A DNA stretch of 64,000 nt from Kaistia defluvii (GCF_040548815.1 NZ_JBEPSM010000003.1:310001-374000), one strand, 5' to 3'. Shown: positions 1 to 12,436, counted from the first letter of the stretch. Program-made: numbers and translations. Notes: generated from the sequence alone by a model not told the origin.

Positions 1-74
1 GCGACGACAGGACTGGCGAATTCGGATCGGGGGCTTCGGCCTTGCGGGCTATCGCCGTCGACGAGGTTCAGCCG

Positions 75-1517
75 ATGAGCGGGCGTGCCGATGCGGTGCT
101 GTGGGAGCGCGTCAAGACGCGGCTCCGGACGGAACTGGGCGAGGACGTCTTCTCCAGCTGGTTTGCGCGTGTTGAGTTCGAAGGCGCCGATGGCGCATCC
201 GTCAACCTTTCGGTGCCGACCCGGTTTCTGAAATCCTGGATCCAGGCGCATTATTTCGACAAGCTGCTCGGTCTCTGGGCGGCGGAAGTCGACAGCGTCC
301 GCCGGGTCGAGCTGATCGTGCGCGGCGCCGTCCGGGCGCGCGCTCCCGCCAAGGTCGACAAGCCGGCCGTGGCGAGCGTCGCCGCCAATCCGACGCCGAC
401 CTTCATTCCCGCAGCCAGTGCTGCCCCGGTCCTGATGCAGGCAAGCCCCGCCCGCATCGAGGCCGATGGCGCCGGCTCGCCGGTCGATCCGCGCTTCACC
501 TTCGAGACCTTCTGCGAGGGCGGCGCCAACCGCGTTGCCTATGCCGCCGCCCGCGCCGTCGCCGAGACGCCGGCCGGCCGGCCGACGCCCTATAACCCGC
601 TTTACCTTCACGCCGGTGTCGGCCGCGGCAAGACGCATCTGCTGCATGCCGTCGCCCAGGCGGCGCGCCGCGCCGATCCGAGCCGCAAGGTCGTCTACCT
701 GACCGCCGAGCACTTCATGTTCCGCTTCGTAGCGGCGCTGAAGAACCAGTCGGCGATCGCCTTCAAGGAAAACCTGCGCGATATCGATCTGCTGCTGATC
801 GACGATCTGCAGTTCCTGCAGGGCAAGTCGGTGCAGCAGGAGTTCTGCCACATGCTGAATGCGCTGATCGACGGCGCGCGCCAGGTGGTGGTGGCGGCGG
901 ACCGTCCCGCGGCCGAGCTGGAGACGCTGGACGAGCGCGTTCGCTCGCGCCTTCGCGGCGGCGTCGCCTTCGAGATCGGCTCGCCGGATCTGGATCTGCG
1001 CCGCGATATACTGAAGTCACGCTATGCGATCGCGCAGTCGCAGAATCCGGGCGTCGACGTTCCCGAGACGGTCATCGAATATGTCGCCCAGTCGGTCGTC
1101 TCGAACGGCCGCGACCTGGAAGGCGCGCTGAACCGCCTCGTGGCGCAGTGGCAGTTCACCAACCAGCCGGTGACGATGAATTCGGCCGAGATCACGCTTC
1201 GCGATCTCGTCGGCGCCTCCGAGCCGCGCCGGGTCAAGATCGAGGACATCCAGAAGGTCGTCTCGCGCCACTACAACGTGTCGAAGGCCGACCTGCTCTC
1301 GAGCCGCCGCACCCGCACCATCGTGCGTCCTCGTCAAATCGCTATGTATTTGTCCAAGACGCTGACCCCGCGCTCGCTGCCGGAAATCGGCCGCCGCTTC
1401 GGAGGTCGCGACCACACCACGGTGCTGCACGCCGTGCGCAAGGTCGAGGAGATGATGCAGGGAGACCAGCATCTGAAGGAAGAGATCGAGTTGCTGAAGC
1501 GCATGATCGACGAATAG
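75..1517 (+). CDS. dnaA: Chromosomal replication initiator DnaA
   Basis: DnaA is the AAA+ initiator that binds DnaA boxes and melts the replication origin. The 480-residue product has the N-terminal domain I ([12 protein letters not shown]), a variable linker, the AAA+ core with Walker A GVGRGKTH and Walker [10 protein letters not shown], and the C-terminal DNA-binding domain with the signature [12 protein letters not shown] chose ATG at 75 because GAGG lies 8 bases upstream; an in-frame TTG at 42 would add 11 residues. A strong hairpin plus U-run follows the stop, so it is probably transcribed separately from dnaN. In many Hyphomicrobiales oriC lies near hemE rather than here, and no DnaA-box cluster is visible in this window. 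Confidence 0.97.
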   Translation: MSGRADAVLWERVKTRLRTELGEDVFSSWFARVEFEGADGASVNLSVPTRFLKSWIQAHYFDKLLGLWAAEVDSVRRVELIVRGAVRARAPAKVDKPAVASVAANPTPTFIPAASAAPVLMQASPARIEADGAGSPVDPRFTFETFCEGGANRVAYAAARAVAETPAGRPTPYNPLYLHAGVGRGKTHLLHAVAQAARRADPSRKVVYLTAEHFMFRFVAALKNQSAIAFKENLRDIDLLLIDDLQFLQGKSVQQEFCHMLNALIDGARQVVVAADRPAAELETLDERVRSRLRGGVAFEIGSPDLDLRRDILKSRYAIAQSQNPGVDVPETVIEYVAQSVVSNGRDLEGALNRLVAQWQFTNQPVTMNSAEITLRDLVGASEPRRVKIEDIQKVVSRHYNVSKADLLSSRRTRTIVRPRQIAMYLSKTLTPRSLPEIGRRFGGRDHTTVLHAVRKVEEMMQGDQHLKEEIELLKRMIDE

Positions 1518-1531
1518 TCGGTCTGCCTAGG

Positions 1532-1561
1532 GGCCGGCGGGATCTCCGCCGGCCTTTTCTT
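1532..1561 (+). terminator. Rho-independent terminator after dnaA
   Basis: Perfect 9-bp stem GGCCGGCGG / CCGCCGGCC around a 5-base loop, followed directly by TTTTCTT. It lies 14 bases after the dnaA stop, ahead of the dnaN promoter region. Confidence 0.85.
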
Positions 1562-1718
1562 ATTCCGGCCTTCCGCGTCGCCCCCGGCCGATTGTCGAGG
1601 GGGCCTTGCGTTCCGGGCTCGAACAAGCCAATTTCCACGGTCCGTACCGGACGCTCTGTCCGCCTTATGTCGGTGCCGCGCCATCTGCGCGGCTTTTCTA
1701 TCAAGGTTCCTGCGTTTC

Positions 1719-2840
1719 ATGAGAGCGACCCTCGAGCGATCCAACCTCCTGAAGTCCCTCAACCACGTTCATCGCGTGGTCGAACGGCGGAACACGATCC
1801 CGATCCTCTCCAACGTCCTGCTCCGCGCCTCTGGCTCGGAACTGACGCTGAAGGCGACCGATCTCGATCTCGAGATCCTGGAAACCATTGCCGCCGATGT
1901 CGGCCGCCCGGGCGCGACCACCGTGCCAGCGCATATGCTCTATGACATCGTGCGCAAGCTGCCGGACGGCTCGGAAGTGGTGCTGGAGACGTCGGCCGAT
2001 GGCCAGACGCTGACGGTTCGCTCGGGCCGCTCCAACTTCTCGCTACAGATGCTGCCGGAGACCGATTTCCCGGACCTGACCACGGGCGAGTTCCCGATCC
2101 GCTTCGAAATGCCGGCCTCGGGCTTCAAGACGTTGATCGATCGCACCCAGTTCGCGATCTCGACGGAAGAGACCCGCTATTATCTGAACGGCATTTACCT
2201 GCACACGCCGACGATCGAAGGCCGCACGGTGCTGCGTGCGGTCGCGACCGATGGCCACCGCCTGGCCCGGGCGCAGACCAATGCGCCGATCGGCTCCGAA
2301 GGCATGCCAGGCGTGATCGTGCCGCGCAAGGCGGTCGGCGAGATCCAGAAGCTGCTCGAAAGCTCGGAAGAAGTCGCGACCATCGAATTGTCCGAGACCA
2401 AGATCCGCGTCTCGTTCGGCGCTGTGGTCCTGACCTCGAAGCTGATCGACGGCACCTTCCCCGACTATGCCCGCGTCATCCCGCAGGGCAATGACAAGCT
2501 CCTCAAGGTCGATCGCGGCACCTTCTCCAACGCCGTGGACCGCGTCTCGACCATCGCCAGCGAGCGCGGCCGTGCGGTCAAGCTGTCGCTGTCGTCGGAA
2601 GGTCGCTTGGCGCTTACCGTCAACAACCCGGATTCGGGTTCGGCGACGGAAGAGCTCGACGTCGACTATGCCGCCGATCCCATCGATATCGGCTTCAATT
2701 CGCGCTACCTGCTCGACATCGCCGGCCAGCTCAAGACCGGCACGGCGCTGTTCAAGCTGGCCGATCCCGGCTCGCCGACGCTGATCCAGGATGACGGCGA
2801 CGAGGACGCGCTCTACGTCCTGATGCCGATGCGCGTGTGA
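1719..2840 (+). CDS. dnaN: DNA polymerase III sliding clamp (beta subunit)
   Basis: DnaN forms the ring-shaped processivity clamp that tethers Pol III and other repair factors to DNA. The 373-residue length and three successive clamp folds match the family: the start MRATLERSNLLKSL, the central domain with FKTLIDRTQFAIS and ATDGHRLA, and the typical C-terminal end DALYVLMPMRV. The protein begins about 200 bases after the dnaA stop, beyond the terminator. Its stop codon overlaps the GTG start of recF by four bases (GTGA), so dnaN and recF are probably translationally coupled. Confidence 0.97.
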   Translation: MRATLERSNLLKSLNHVHRVVERRNTIPILSNVLLRASGSELTLKATDLDLEILETIAADVGRPGATTVPAHMLYDIVRKLPDGSEVVLETSADGQTLTVRSGRSNFSLQMLPETDFPDLTTGEFPIRFEMPASGFKTLIDRTQFAISTEETRYYLNGIYLHTPTIEGRTVLRAVATDGHRLARAQTNAPIGSEGMPGVIVPRKAVGEIQKLLESSEEVATIELSETKIRVSFGAVVLTSKLIDGTFPDYARVIPQGNDKLLKVDRGTFSNAVDRVSTIASERGRAVKLSLSSEGRLALTVNNPDSGSATEELDVDYAADPIDIGFNSRYLLDIAGQLKTGTALFKLADPGSPTLIQDDGDEDALYVLMPMRV

Positions 2841-3979
2841 GCCTCACGGCCGAGGCCGGCCAGCCGCGCATCACGCGGCTGACGCTGGCCGACTTCCGCT
2901 CCTATAGCCGTCTCGATGTCGCCATCTCCGGTCGCCTGGTCGCCCTTTCGGGCGAGAATGGCGCCGGCAAGACCAATCTGCTCGAAGCGATCTCGCTGCT
3001 GTCGCCGGGCCGCGGCCTGCGCCGCGCCGACATGGCCGAGATGTCGCGGATCGGCGGAGGCGGCGGCTTCGTCGTCGCGGTCGATTTCGATACGGCGAAT
3101 GGCCCCGTCCGGCTGGGCACGGCGCTGGACGGCCAGCCGCCGTCGCGCCGCTGCCGCATCGATGGCGCGCCGGTTTCCTCCGCCACCGCTTTCGCCGAAT
3201 ATCTGCGTATCGTCTGGCTGACGCCGGCGCTGGATGGCCTGTTTACAGGCCCCGCCGGTGACCGTCGCCGCTTTCTCGATCGCCTGGTCCTGGCGGTCGA
3301 TGCGCAGCATGGCACCCGGGTCAATTCCTTCGAGAAGGCGGTGCGGGGCCGCAATCGCCTTTTGGAAGACCCGTCGCCCGACAGGGCCTGGCTCGACGGG
3401 CTGGAAGCCGAGATCGCCGAGATCGGCGTCGCGGTCGCCGCCGCCCGCAAGGAGACGGCGGAACGGCTTGCCGGTCTGATCGCCGAGGAGCGCGACGACG
3501 GTTCGCCCTTTCCCTTCGCCGTGCTGGCGCTGGAGGGCGATGTCGAAGGCTGGATCGGCCAGGGGCCGGCGGTCGAGGCCGAGGATCGCTATCGCGCCGC
3601 CCTCCGCAACGGCCGGGCGCGTGACCGCGCCGCCGGGCGAACGCTGATCGGGCCGCAGGCGAGCGACCTCGTCGTTCGCCACGGACCGAAGGACGTACCC
3701 GCCGGCCGTGCCTCGACCGGCGAGCAGAAAGCGCTTCTCGTCGGCATCGTGCTGGCGCATGCCAGGCTGGTGGCGCGGATGAGCGGGCTGGCGCCGATCG
3801 TCCTGCTGGACGAGATCGCCGCCCATCTCGACCAGCGCCGCCGCGCGGCCCTGTTCGAGGCACTGGACAGGCTCGGCGGACAGGTGTTCATGACGGGGGC
3901 CGATCCGGCCCTGTTTGCCGAATTGCCGGATTCGGCGCAGATTTTCACGGTGACGCCGGGACGCGTCGAAACATTGTGA
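2837..3979 (+). CDS. recF: DNA replication and repair protein RecF
   Basis: RecF is an SMC/ABC-like ATPase that loads RecA at gapped DNA with RecO and RecR. The 380-residue product shows Walker A GENGAGKTNLL near residue 40, the ABC signature STGEQKALL and Walker B IVLLDEIAAHLD near the C-terminus. The first residues (RITRLTLADFRSYSRLD) are typical of the family. The start is GTG at 2837, overlapping the dnaN stop. The usual gyrB neighbour is not adjacent: lysE-like, recQ and dedA-like genes lie between recF and gyrB. Confidence 0.96.
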   Translation: MSLTAEAGQPRITRLTLADFRSYSRLDVAISGRLVALSGENGAGKTNLLEAISLLSPGRGLRRADMAEMSRIGGGGGFVVAVDFDTANGPVRLGTALDGQPPSRRCRIDGAPVSSATAFAEYLRIVWLTPALDGLFTGPAGDRRRFLDRLVLAVDAQHGTRVNSFEKAVRGRNRLLEDPSPDRAWLDGLEAEIAEIGVAVAAARKETAERLAGLIAEERDDGSPFPFAVLALEGDVEGWIGQGPAVEAEDRYRAALRNGRARDRAAGRTLIGPQASDLVVRHGPKDVPAGRASTGEQKALLVGIVLAHARLVARMSGLAPIVLLDEIAAHLDQRRRAALFEALDRLGGQVFMTGADPALFAELPDSAQIFTVTPGRVETL

Positions 3980-4016
3980 CGCGCCGGGTTGCCCAGGCAC
4001 TGCCGAAGAGGGTGGG

Positions 4017-4640
4017 ATGACAGGACTTTCGCTTTCCGGATTGGCGCTGTTCGCCGCCGCGCTCGCGGTTGCCGCTTTTTCGCCCGGCCCCGGCATCGCG
4101 GCGATCGTCGCCCGCGTCCTCGGGCGTGGCCGTCATGGCGCCTTTGCCTTCACCGCCGGCATGGCGATCGGCGATATCGTGTGGCTGACGCTGGCGGTGC
4201 TGGGCCTCGCCATGGTGGCGCAGACCTTCCATGAGGTGTTCGCGCTGCTCAAATATGCTGGCGCCGCCTATCTGCTCTATGTCGCCTGGAAGATGTGGAA
4301 GGCCCCGGCCGCCGCCCCCGACATCGCGCCGGTCGCCCTGCGGGAGAGCCGCCTTCGGCTGTTCCTGGCGGGCCTTGCCGTCTGCATGGGCAATCCGAAG
4401 ACGATGGTGTTCTATCTGGCCCTGCTGCCCTCGATCCTCGACGTCACCCGCATTGACGGGCTGGCCTTCCTCGAGCTCTCGATGGTGACGCTGTCCGTGG
4501 TCGGCATGGTTTTCGCCTTCTATGTCGGCGTGACGCTGCGCGCACGCCGCCTGATCACCAGCGCGAAAGCGGTGCAGCGGGTCAATCGCGGCAGCAGCGT
4601 GGTCATGGCGGGAGCGGCCATCGCCATCGCCACGCGATAG
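4017..4640 (+). CDS. LysE/RhtB family amino-acid exporter
   Basis: Inner-membrane exporter of the LysE superfamily, 207 residues, with about six hydrophobic segments. The N-terminal FSPGPGIAAIVARVLGRGRHGAFAF region carries the family's conserved P-G-P motif, followed by a GMAIGDIVWL helix and NPKTMVFYLALLPS near residue 125, both typical. A purine-rich ribosome site (AGAGGGTGGG) abuts the ATG. The substrate (lysine, threonine, homoserine or other) cannot be told from sequence. It stands between recF and recQ and may share the recF transcript, the gap being 37 bases. Confidence 0.88.
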   Translation: MTGLSLSGLALFAAALAVAAFSPGPGIAAIVARVLGRGRHGAFAFTAGMAIGDIVWLTLAVLGLAMVAQTFHEVFALLKYAGAAYLLYVAWKMWKAPAAAPDIAPVALRESRLRLFLAGLAVCMGNPKTMVFYLALLPSILDVTRIDGLAFLELSMVTLSVVGMVFAFYVGVTLRARRLITSAKAVQRVNRGSSVVMAGAAIAIATR

Positions 4641-4745
4641 CGCGCCCGGCCAGACGGATCGACGCGGGCCGGCTTTCGCGCGTGTAAGCCGGCTGCCGAG
4701 CGGCTAGCATCGCCGGAACCCGAATCACTTTCCCCCGGATGCTCC

Positions 4746-6554
4746 ATGCCGCTATCGCGCGCCCGCGCAGCGCTCAAAACTGTCTTTGGCTACGATGATT
4801 TCCGCCCCGGCCAGGACGAGGTCATCGCGGCGGTGATGAGCGGCGAGCATGTGCTCGCTGTCATGCCGACCGGTTCCGGCAAGTCCATGTGCTACCAGTT
4901 GCCGGCGATCGTCGACGGCGGCCTGACGGTCGTCGTCTCGCCGCTGATCGCGCTGATGCGCGACCAGGTGCAGCAGATGCAGCATGTCGGCGTGGCGGCG
5001 GCGACGCTGAACTCGACCAATGGCGACGATGCCAATCGCGAGACGCTGCGCCGCCTGCGCGCCGGCGAAATCTCGCTTCTGTTCGTCTCGCCCGAGCGGC
5101 TGGCCGGCGACGGGCTGGTCTCGCTGCTGGCCGCCTGCGACGTGCGCCGGCTGGCGATCGACGAGGCGCATTGCGTCTCGCAATGGGGCCATGACTTCCG
5201 CCCCGAATATCGCCAGCTCGCTTCCGTTCGCGAGGCGCTGGGCGGCGTGCAGGTGGTGGCGCTGACGGCAACGGCCGACCAGGCGACCCGCAACGATATC
5301 GCGGCCCAGCTCTTCCCGGCGCCGCCCCGGGTCGTCGTCCATTCCTTCGACCGGCCCAACATCCATCTCCGCTTCGAGGCCAAGGACCGGCCGCGCACGC
5401 AGATCGCCGACTTCCTCGCCCGCCACAAGGGCGGCAGCGGCATCATCTACGCCTCGTCGCGCGACAAGACCGAGAAGCTGTCGGAATGGCTGGTCGGCAA
5501 GGGCATCCGCTCGGTGCCCTATCATGCCGGACTCGACGCCGGCATCCGTTCCAAGCACCAGGACATCTTCCTGCAGGAGGATGGCGTCGTCGTCGTCGCC
5601 ACCGTCGCCTTCGGCATGGGCATCAACAAGCCGGACGTCCGCTTCGTCATCCATGCCGACATGCCGGCGGGTGTCGAGGCCTACTACCAGGAGATTGGCC
5701 GCGCCGGCCGCGATGGGCTTCCGGCCGACACGCTGACGCTGTACGGGCTCGACGACATGGCCTTCCGCCGCCGTCAGATCGACGAGAAGGCAATCAGCGA
5801 GGCGCAGCGCCGGGTCGAGCAGAAGCGGCTCGCAGCGATGACCGATCTCGCGGAGTCCGCGACCTGCCGGCGGCAGGCGCTGCTCGCCTATTTCGGCGAG
5901 CCGATGGGCCGCTGCGGCCATTGCGACCTTTGCCAGGGTGGCGCGGAACTGGTCGATGCGACGGTCGACGCGCAGAAGGTGCTCTCCGCCGTCGTGCGCA
6001 CCGGGCAGCGCTATGGCGCGGCGCATCTGGTCGATGTCCTGCGCGGCGAGGCGACGGACGCCGTGCAGCGCCAGGGCCACGACAAGATCAAGACGTTCGG
6101 CGTCGGCACCGATCGCAGCGCGCATGTCTGGCGAACGCTGGTGCGCCAGCTTTTCGCGGCCGGTGCGCTGGCCGAGGCGAGCGAGGAGCATGGCGGCTTC
6201 CGCATCACGCCGGAAGGGGAGGCGGTGCTGTTCGGGCATGAGCGGATCGCGCTGCGCTCGATCCGCGAGGCGGCGCCCAAGGGCCGCGCCAGGCGGAGCG
6301 AGAAGGACGACCGCGCCGACGGCCTCGACGAGGCGACCGCGACCATGTTCGAGCAACTGCGCGCGCTTCGGCGCGAGATTGCCCGCGGCGAGGGCGTGCC
6401 GGCCTACATGGTCTTCCCCGATCGCACGCTGATCGAGATGGCCGAGGCCATGCCCGGCACGCTGGACGAGATGCGCGGTGTGCAGGGGGTCGGCGAGCGC
6501 AAGCTCTCCCTCTATGGCGAGGCATTCCTCGAGGCGCTGCATTCGGCCCGCTGA
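4746..6554 (+). CDS. recQ: ATP-dependent DNA helicase RecQ
   Basis: RecQ is a 3'-5' superfamily 2 helicase acting in recombination and stalled-fork repair. The 602-residue protein has all expected parts: Walker [16 protein letters not shown], the DEAH box in [21 protein letters not shown], motif VI in [12 protein letters not shown], a zinc site (CRRQ...CGHCDLC) and an HRDC domain at the C-terminus ([15 protein letters not shown]). It converges with the dedA-like gene, whose stop lies only 9 bases away, so any shared terminator must lie inside the coding regions. Confidence 0.96.
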   Translation: MPLSRARAALKTVFGYDDFRPGQDEVIAAVMSGEHVLAVMPTGSGKSMCYQLPAIVDGGLTVVVSPLIALMRDQVQQMQHVGVAAATLNSTNGDDANRETLRRLRAGEISLLFVSPERLAGDGLVSLLAACDVRRLAIDEAHCVSQWGHDFRPEYRQLASVREALGGVQVVALTATADQATRNDIAAQLFPAPPRVVVHSFDRPNIHLRFEAKDRPRTQIADFLARHKGGSGIIYASSRDKTEKLSEWLVGKGIRSVPYHAGLDAGIRSKHQDIFLQEDGVVVVATVAFGMGINKPDVRFVIHADMPAGVEAYYQEIGRAGRDGLPADTLTLYGLDDMAFRRRQIDEKAISEAQRRVEQKRLAAMTDLAESATCRRQALLAYFGEPMGRCGHCDLCQGGAELVDATVDAQKVLSAVVRTGQRYGAAHLVDVLRGEATDAVQRQGHDKIKTFGVGTDRSAHVWRTLVRQLFAAGALAEASEEHGGFRITPEGEAVLFGHERIALRSIREAAPKGRARRSEKDDRADGLDEATATMFEQLRALRREIARGEGVPAYMVFPDRTLIEMAEAMPGTLDEMRGVQGVGERKLSLYGEAFLEALHSAR

Positions 6555-6563
6555 CGGCGCGCC

Positions 6564-7139
6564 TCAGGCGTCCGCCTGCCTGTGGGCATACCAGGCCCGC
6601 GCGAGCGCCACGGCCGCCAGCACGCCGACCAGCAGCAGGCCGGCGACGATCAGCTTATGGTCCTGGTGCAGGCGGCCGGCAAAGCGCTCCAGCGTCTGGC
6701 TGAACAGATAGCCGATCGTGGTCATCACCGCCGCCCAGACGGCGGCCGAGATGAGATTGAGGCCCGTGAACAGCAGCGGACTGACCCGGGCCACGCCGAT
6801 CGCGATCGGGCTGATCGTGCGGATGCCGTAGATGAAGCGGAAGCCCAGGATGAACGGCACCTTGTTGCGGTGGATCTGGTCGAGCACCTTGGCGAAGGCG
6901 GGGCGGGCCATCTGCTTCTGCGCATAGCCGCTGCCGCCCAGATAGCGTCCGACGAAAAACCAAGCCTGGTCGCCGGTGACCGAACCGGCGAAGGCGGCGA
7001 GGAAAACGGCGTAGGGGTTCATCACATGCTGATGCGCCAGGAAGCCGGCGGCAATGACCACGCTCTCGCCCTCTACGATGACGCCGAGATAGACGACGAT
7101 CAGTCCGTACTGGACGAGGAAGGCGTGGATCGCGGACAT
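6564..7139 (-). CDS. DedA family membrane protein
   Basis: Member of the DedA/SNARE-associated superfamily, inner-membrane proteins linked to lipid (undecaprenyl-phosphate or phospholipid) flipping and membrane homeostasis. The 191-residue product has the family's re-entrant motif region (EGESVVIAAGFLAH), the G-x-x-x-G-D segment SVTGDQAWFFVGRYLG and the conserved arginine loop FILGFRFIYGIRTISPIAIG. I chose ATG at 7139; an in-frame GTG at 7172 would add 11 residues. It is divergent from gyrB across about 230 bases that must hold both promoters. Confidence 0.88.
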   Translation of the reverse strand: MSAIHAFLVQYGLIVVYLGVIVEGESVVIAAGFLAHQHVMNPYAVFLAAFAGSVTGDQAWFFVGRYLGGSGYAQKQMARPAFAKVLDQIHRNKVPFILGFRFIYGIRTISPIAIGVARVSPLLFTGLNLISAAVWAAVMTTIGYLFSQTLERFAGRLHQDHKLIVAGLLLVGVLAAVALARAWYAHRQADA

Positions 7140-7334
7140 GGATCGGGCTTTCTCTGGCGTCGCCGGCGGCACGGTGGTTCGCTGACAGCATCCGGTGCCG
7201 TCGCCCGGCTTGCAAGCTCGGCGGTCGCCGGAACCCGTCAGTGGCGATTTGCCACCGAAGCGCCGCGTTTCCGTGTAAGGCTAAGGGTGCAATTTGCTTG
7301 TCGAAGCAATATATTAGCCTCTCGATTCGACGTA

Positions 7335-7354
7335 TCGCGCGCGCAGGCGCGCGA
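7335..7354 (+). promoter_or_regulatory. Hairpin in the gyrB leader
   Basis: Perfect 8-bp inverted repeat TCGCGCGC / GCGCGCGA with a 4-base loop, 20 bases upstream of the gyrB ATG and just before its ribosome site (AAGGAAG). A second short palindrome, TTGCTT-gtcg-AAGCAA, lies at 7294-7309, followed by a TATATT that could be a -10 element. The function is inferred only; these could tune gyrB expression. Confidence 0.35.
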
Positions 7355-7373
7355 CGCTTTCAAGGAAGCCTGA

Positions 7374-9803
<2,430 letters not shown>

Positions 9804-9817
9804 GGATCTGGCTTCCC

Positions 9818-9840
9818 GCCGGCGGGTTTATTCCGCCGGC
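9818..9840. terminator. Hairpin between convergent gyrB and LprI-like gene
   Basis: 8-bp stem GCCGGCGG / CCGCCGGC with a 7-base loop, 15 bases after the gyrB stop and overlapping the end of the opposite gene. Neither side has a U-run, so it is only a plausible bidirectional terminator. Confidence 0.4.
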
Positions 9841-10229
9841 ACGGGGCAGCTCATGTCGCCTTCCTGGCAGGCCAGCATCGCCTTGAGCTCGTCCAGCCGG
9901 GTGCGCGTCATGCCGTCCAGGCAGGTGCTGTAGACCATCGGATAGGCGCTGCCGCCGCTGACGCCGGAGCTGCGGAAGCTGCATTCGGCATCGCGGAACG
10001 CGATCCAGGCGCGCTGCGTCGTCACCAGCAGCCGGGTTGCGTCGGGGTCGTCGGCGAGGCGGCGGGTGATCGCCCGATAGACCATGTTGAGCCGCTTGTC
10101 GGTGGCTTTGAGCGCCATGTCGGCGCAGACGTTCATCGTCGACTGGTCCGGGGCGTTGTCGCAATCCATCGCAGGAGCGGCCGATGCGCCTGCAAGCGTC
10201 ATGGCGGCGATGAGGACGAGACGGCGCAT
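9828..10229 (-). CDS. Secreted LprI-like (DUF1311) protein
   Basis: Small exported protein of 133 residues with a clear signal peptide (MRRLVLIAAMTLAGASAAPA, cut near residue 20). The mature part MDCDNAPDQSTMNVCADMALKATDKRLN has the paired cysteines and the D-x-x-L-N helix of the lysozyme-inhibitor LprI N-terminal (DUF1311) family, and QRAWIAFRDAEC is the second family motif. These proteins are periplasmic; some inhibit lysozyme, but most are untested. ATG at 10229 is chosen because AGGAGAA lies just upstream; longer in-frame starts would bury the signal peptide. It is divergent from gnd. Confidence 0.8.
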   Translation of the reverse strand: MRRLVLIAAMTLAGASAAPAMDCDNAPDQSTMNVCADMALKATDKRLNMVYRAITRRLADDPDATRLLVTTQRAWIAFRDAECSFRSSGVSGGSAYPMVYSTCLDGMTRTRLDELKAMLACQEGDMSCPVPAE

Positions 10230-10468
10230 GGATTTCTCCTGAAGGTTGTGCAGCCCGAGTAGAGTCGGAATCCGGCTTTCCGGCAAGTCGTCGATGTTTC
10301 GAGTGTCGCAGCAATTTTCGGGCGGGATATTGCCCTCGTCCCGTCCTCGGTCCATACCGTCTGTCTGTGCACCCGTCCGCTCAGCCGCTCGGCTGATGTC
10401 AAACTCGCAGGCCAACGTAGTTCCCCGCGATGGTCCCAAAGTCTAACACGCATCAGGGATGAAACACT

Positions 10469-11899
10469 TTGCAGCAACTCGCTGATATTGGCGTGCTTGG
10501 TCTCGCCGTCATGGGCGCGAACCTCGCCCGCAACGCGGCCCGCAAGGGATTCGGCGTCGCCGTGTTCAACCGCAATGGTGCCCGCACCGATGAACTGATC
10601 GGCGAGCACGGCTCCGAGGGCCGTTTCACGCCGTCGAAGACGATTCCGGATTTTGTCGCTTCGATCGCCAAGCCGCGCGCCATCATCATCATGGTCAAGG
10701 CCGGTCAGCCGGTCGACCAGGTGATCGAGGAGCTGCTGCCGCATCTGGAGACGGGCGACATCATCATTGATGGCGGCAACTCGCTCTACACCGACACGAA
10801 CCGGCGCTTCCACTATCTGAAAGACCGCGACATCAAGTTCATCGGCATGGGCGTGTCCGGCGGTGAAGAGGGCGCGCTCGAAGGTCCGAGCATGATGCCG
10901 GGCGGCACGCGCGAGGCCTATGCCCGCATCGAGCCGATCGTCACCAAGATGGCGGCCCAGGTCGATGGCGAGCCCTGCTGCGCCTATATCGGCACCGAAG
11001 GCTCCGGGCACTACGTCAAGATGGTCCATAACGGCATCGAATATGCCGACATGCAGCTGATCACCGAAGCCTATGACCTGTTCAAGACGGTCTATGGCCT
11101 CGAGGCGCCTGCGATCGCCGACATCTTCGCCGAATGGATGAAGGGCGATCTCGATTCCTACCTGATCGACATCACCTCGGCCGTGCTGCGCAAGATCGAC
11201 AGCACCGGCAAGCCCCTGGTCGATTCGATCGTCGATGAGGCCGAGCAAAAGGGCACCGGACGCTGGACGGCGCAGTCGGCGCTGGATCTCGGCGTGCCGC
11301 TGACCTCGATCACCGAGGCGGTGTTCGCGCGCGCGCTTTCCGGCCGTCGCGCCCAGCGCGCCGAAGCCGAAAAGCTGTTCCCGCACGAGGCTCCCGCCAA
11401 GCGCCAGATCACCCAGGCCGACATCGACGCCGTCAAGGATGCGCTCTACGCCTCCAAGATCGTCGCCTATGCCCAGGGCTTCGAGCATCTGACGGTCGCC
11501 TCCGAGCAGTTCGGCTGGGATCTGAAGCTTGGTGAAGTCGCTTCGCTCTGGCGCGGCGGCTGCATCATCCGCGCCCGCTTCCTCAACCGCATCCGCGATG
11601 CCTATGACGCGGGCGTCGCTGGTCCGAACCTGCTGCTGCAGGACTATTTCCGCGACGCGGTTTCGAAGGCCGAGCCGAACTGGCGCAAGGTCGTAGGCCT
11701 GGCGATCGAGCAGGGCATTCCGGTTCCCGCCTTCTCGTCGTCGATCGCCTATTATGACGGCCTGCGCCGCGCGCGCGGCCCGGCCAACCTGCTGCAGGGC
11801 CTGCGCGATTATTTTGGCGCGCACACCTATGGCCGCCTCGACAAGCCGGGCAAGTTCCACACGCGCTGGAGCCAGGACGGCTCCGAAATTGACGCCTGA
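10469..11899 (+). CDS. gnd: 6-phosphogluconate dehydrogenase, decarboxylating
   Basis: Converts 6-phosphogluconate to ribulose 5-phosphate with NADP+ reduction in the pentose phosphate pathway. The 476-residue length is that of the long (homodimeric) form. Visible motifs are the N-terminal dinucleotide site GLAVMGANLARNAARKG, IIDGGNSLYTDT, the catalytic KMVHNGIEYADMQ segment and the C-terminal FHTRWSQDG. No in-frame ATG is suitable; the start appears to be TTG at 10469, with AGGGA upstream. An out-of-frame ATG at 10459 is not used. Confidence 0.95.
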   Translation: MQQLADIGVLGLAVMGANLARNAARKGFGVAVFNRNGARTDELIGEHGSEGRFTPSKTIPDFVASIAKPRAIIIMVKAGQPVDQVIEELLPHLETGDIIIDGGNSLYTDTNRRFHYLKDRDIKFIGMGVSGGEEGALEGPSMMPGGTREAYARIEPIVTKMAAQVDGEPCCAYIGTEGSGHYVKMVHNGIEYADMQLITEAYDLFKTVYGLEAPAIADIFAEWMKGDLDSYLIDITSAVLRKIDSTGKPLVDSIVDEAEQKGTGRWTAQSALDLGVPLTSITEAVFARALSGRRAQRAEAEKLFPHEAPAKRQITQADIDAVKDALYASKIVAYAQGFEHLTVASEQFGWDLKLGEVASLWRGGCIIRARFLNRIRDAYDAGVAGPNLLLQDYFRDAVSKAEPNWRKVVGLAIEQGIPVPAFSSSIAYYDGLRRARGPANLLQGLRDYFGAHTYGRLDKPGKFHTRWSQDGSEIDA

Positions 11900-11913
11900 G
11901 CAACAAAACGATA

Positions 11914-11942
11914 CCGGCCCGCAATGTTTCCTTGCGGGTCGG
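11914..11942 (+). terminator. Hairpin after gnd
   Basis: 11-bp stem (one G-U pair) CCGGCCCGCAA / TTGCGGGTCGG with a 7-base loop, starting 15 bases after the gnd stop. There is no U-run after it, so termination is plausible rather than sure. Confidence 0.5.
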
Positions 11943-12061
11943 CCAAATTCCGGGCGCATTCGCCATCGATCCTGACGCTGCGTCTTCTTCTTGCGGCCTA
12001 GCCGTTGCGCGAAGATGACAGTGCACCCACATGTGGTGCGCGATTGAAACAGGCGGAGACG

Positions 12062-12436
12062 ATGACGACCTACCGGACCTTCACGATTTCAGGCCCTCGC
12101 GGCACCACGAGCTGGAAGGACAAGCTTCGGCTCGGACTGGCGCTCGTCGTCGGCGCCGGCGTGGTCTTCGCGGCGCTGGTCGTGTCCTTGTCGATCGCGC
12201 TGATCCTCATTCCGGTGCTGGCCGTGGTCTACCTCTTCCGCCGGCGTATTCTGCGGAGCTTCCTCGCCCGCGCCATGCCGCCCGGCGCGGCCCCGCCGGG
12301 GCCGCGTCCCGATCCCGCCGCGCAGACCGCGTATGAAGAGCCGAATCCGTTCCGAGCACCCTCGCGTGGCCGGCCGGACGAGGTGATCATCGACGCCGAA
12401 TATCGCGTCGTGGATCCCGACGAAGAGCGTCGCTGA
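12062..12436 (+). CDS. Small membrane protein of unknown function
   Basis: I do not recognise a named family. The 124-residue product has a short polar N-terminus, then one long or two close hydrophobic segments (about residues 24-58, LGLALVVGAGVVFAALVV and SIALILIPVLAVVYLF) ending in the basic RRRILRSF. A proline-rich tail follows, with an acidic end (IIDAEYRVVDPDEERR). This layout suggests an inner-membrane protein with a cytoplasmic tail. ATG at 12062 follows GGCGGAGACG, a good ribosome site; an upstream in-frame start at 12005 lacks one. No functional link to gnd or the next gene is evident. Confidence 0.65.
   Translation: MTTYRTFTISGPRGTTSWKDKLRLGLALVVGAGVVFAALVVSLSIALILIPVLAVVYLFRRRILRSFLARAMPPGAAPPGPRPDPAAQTAYEEPNPFRAPSRGRPDEVIIDAEYRVVDPDEERR

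Noticed and set aside
1..1720. Chromosome origin next to dnaA
   Set aside because: No DnaA-box cluster or AT-rich unwinding element is visible in the first 1.7 kb; upstream sequence is outside the window.
4752..6542. Long minus-strand open frame (596 residues) opposite recQ
   Set aside because: Mirror frame of a certain gene in G+C-rich DNA. It is rich in Arg, Gly and His, with no recognisable motif.
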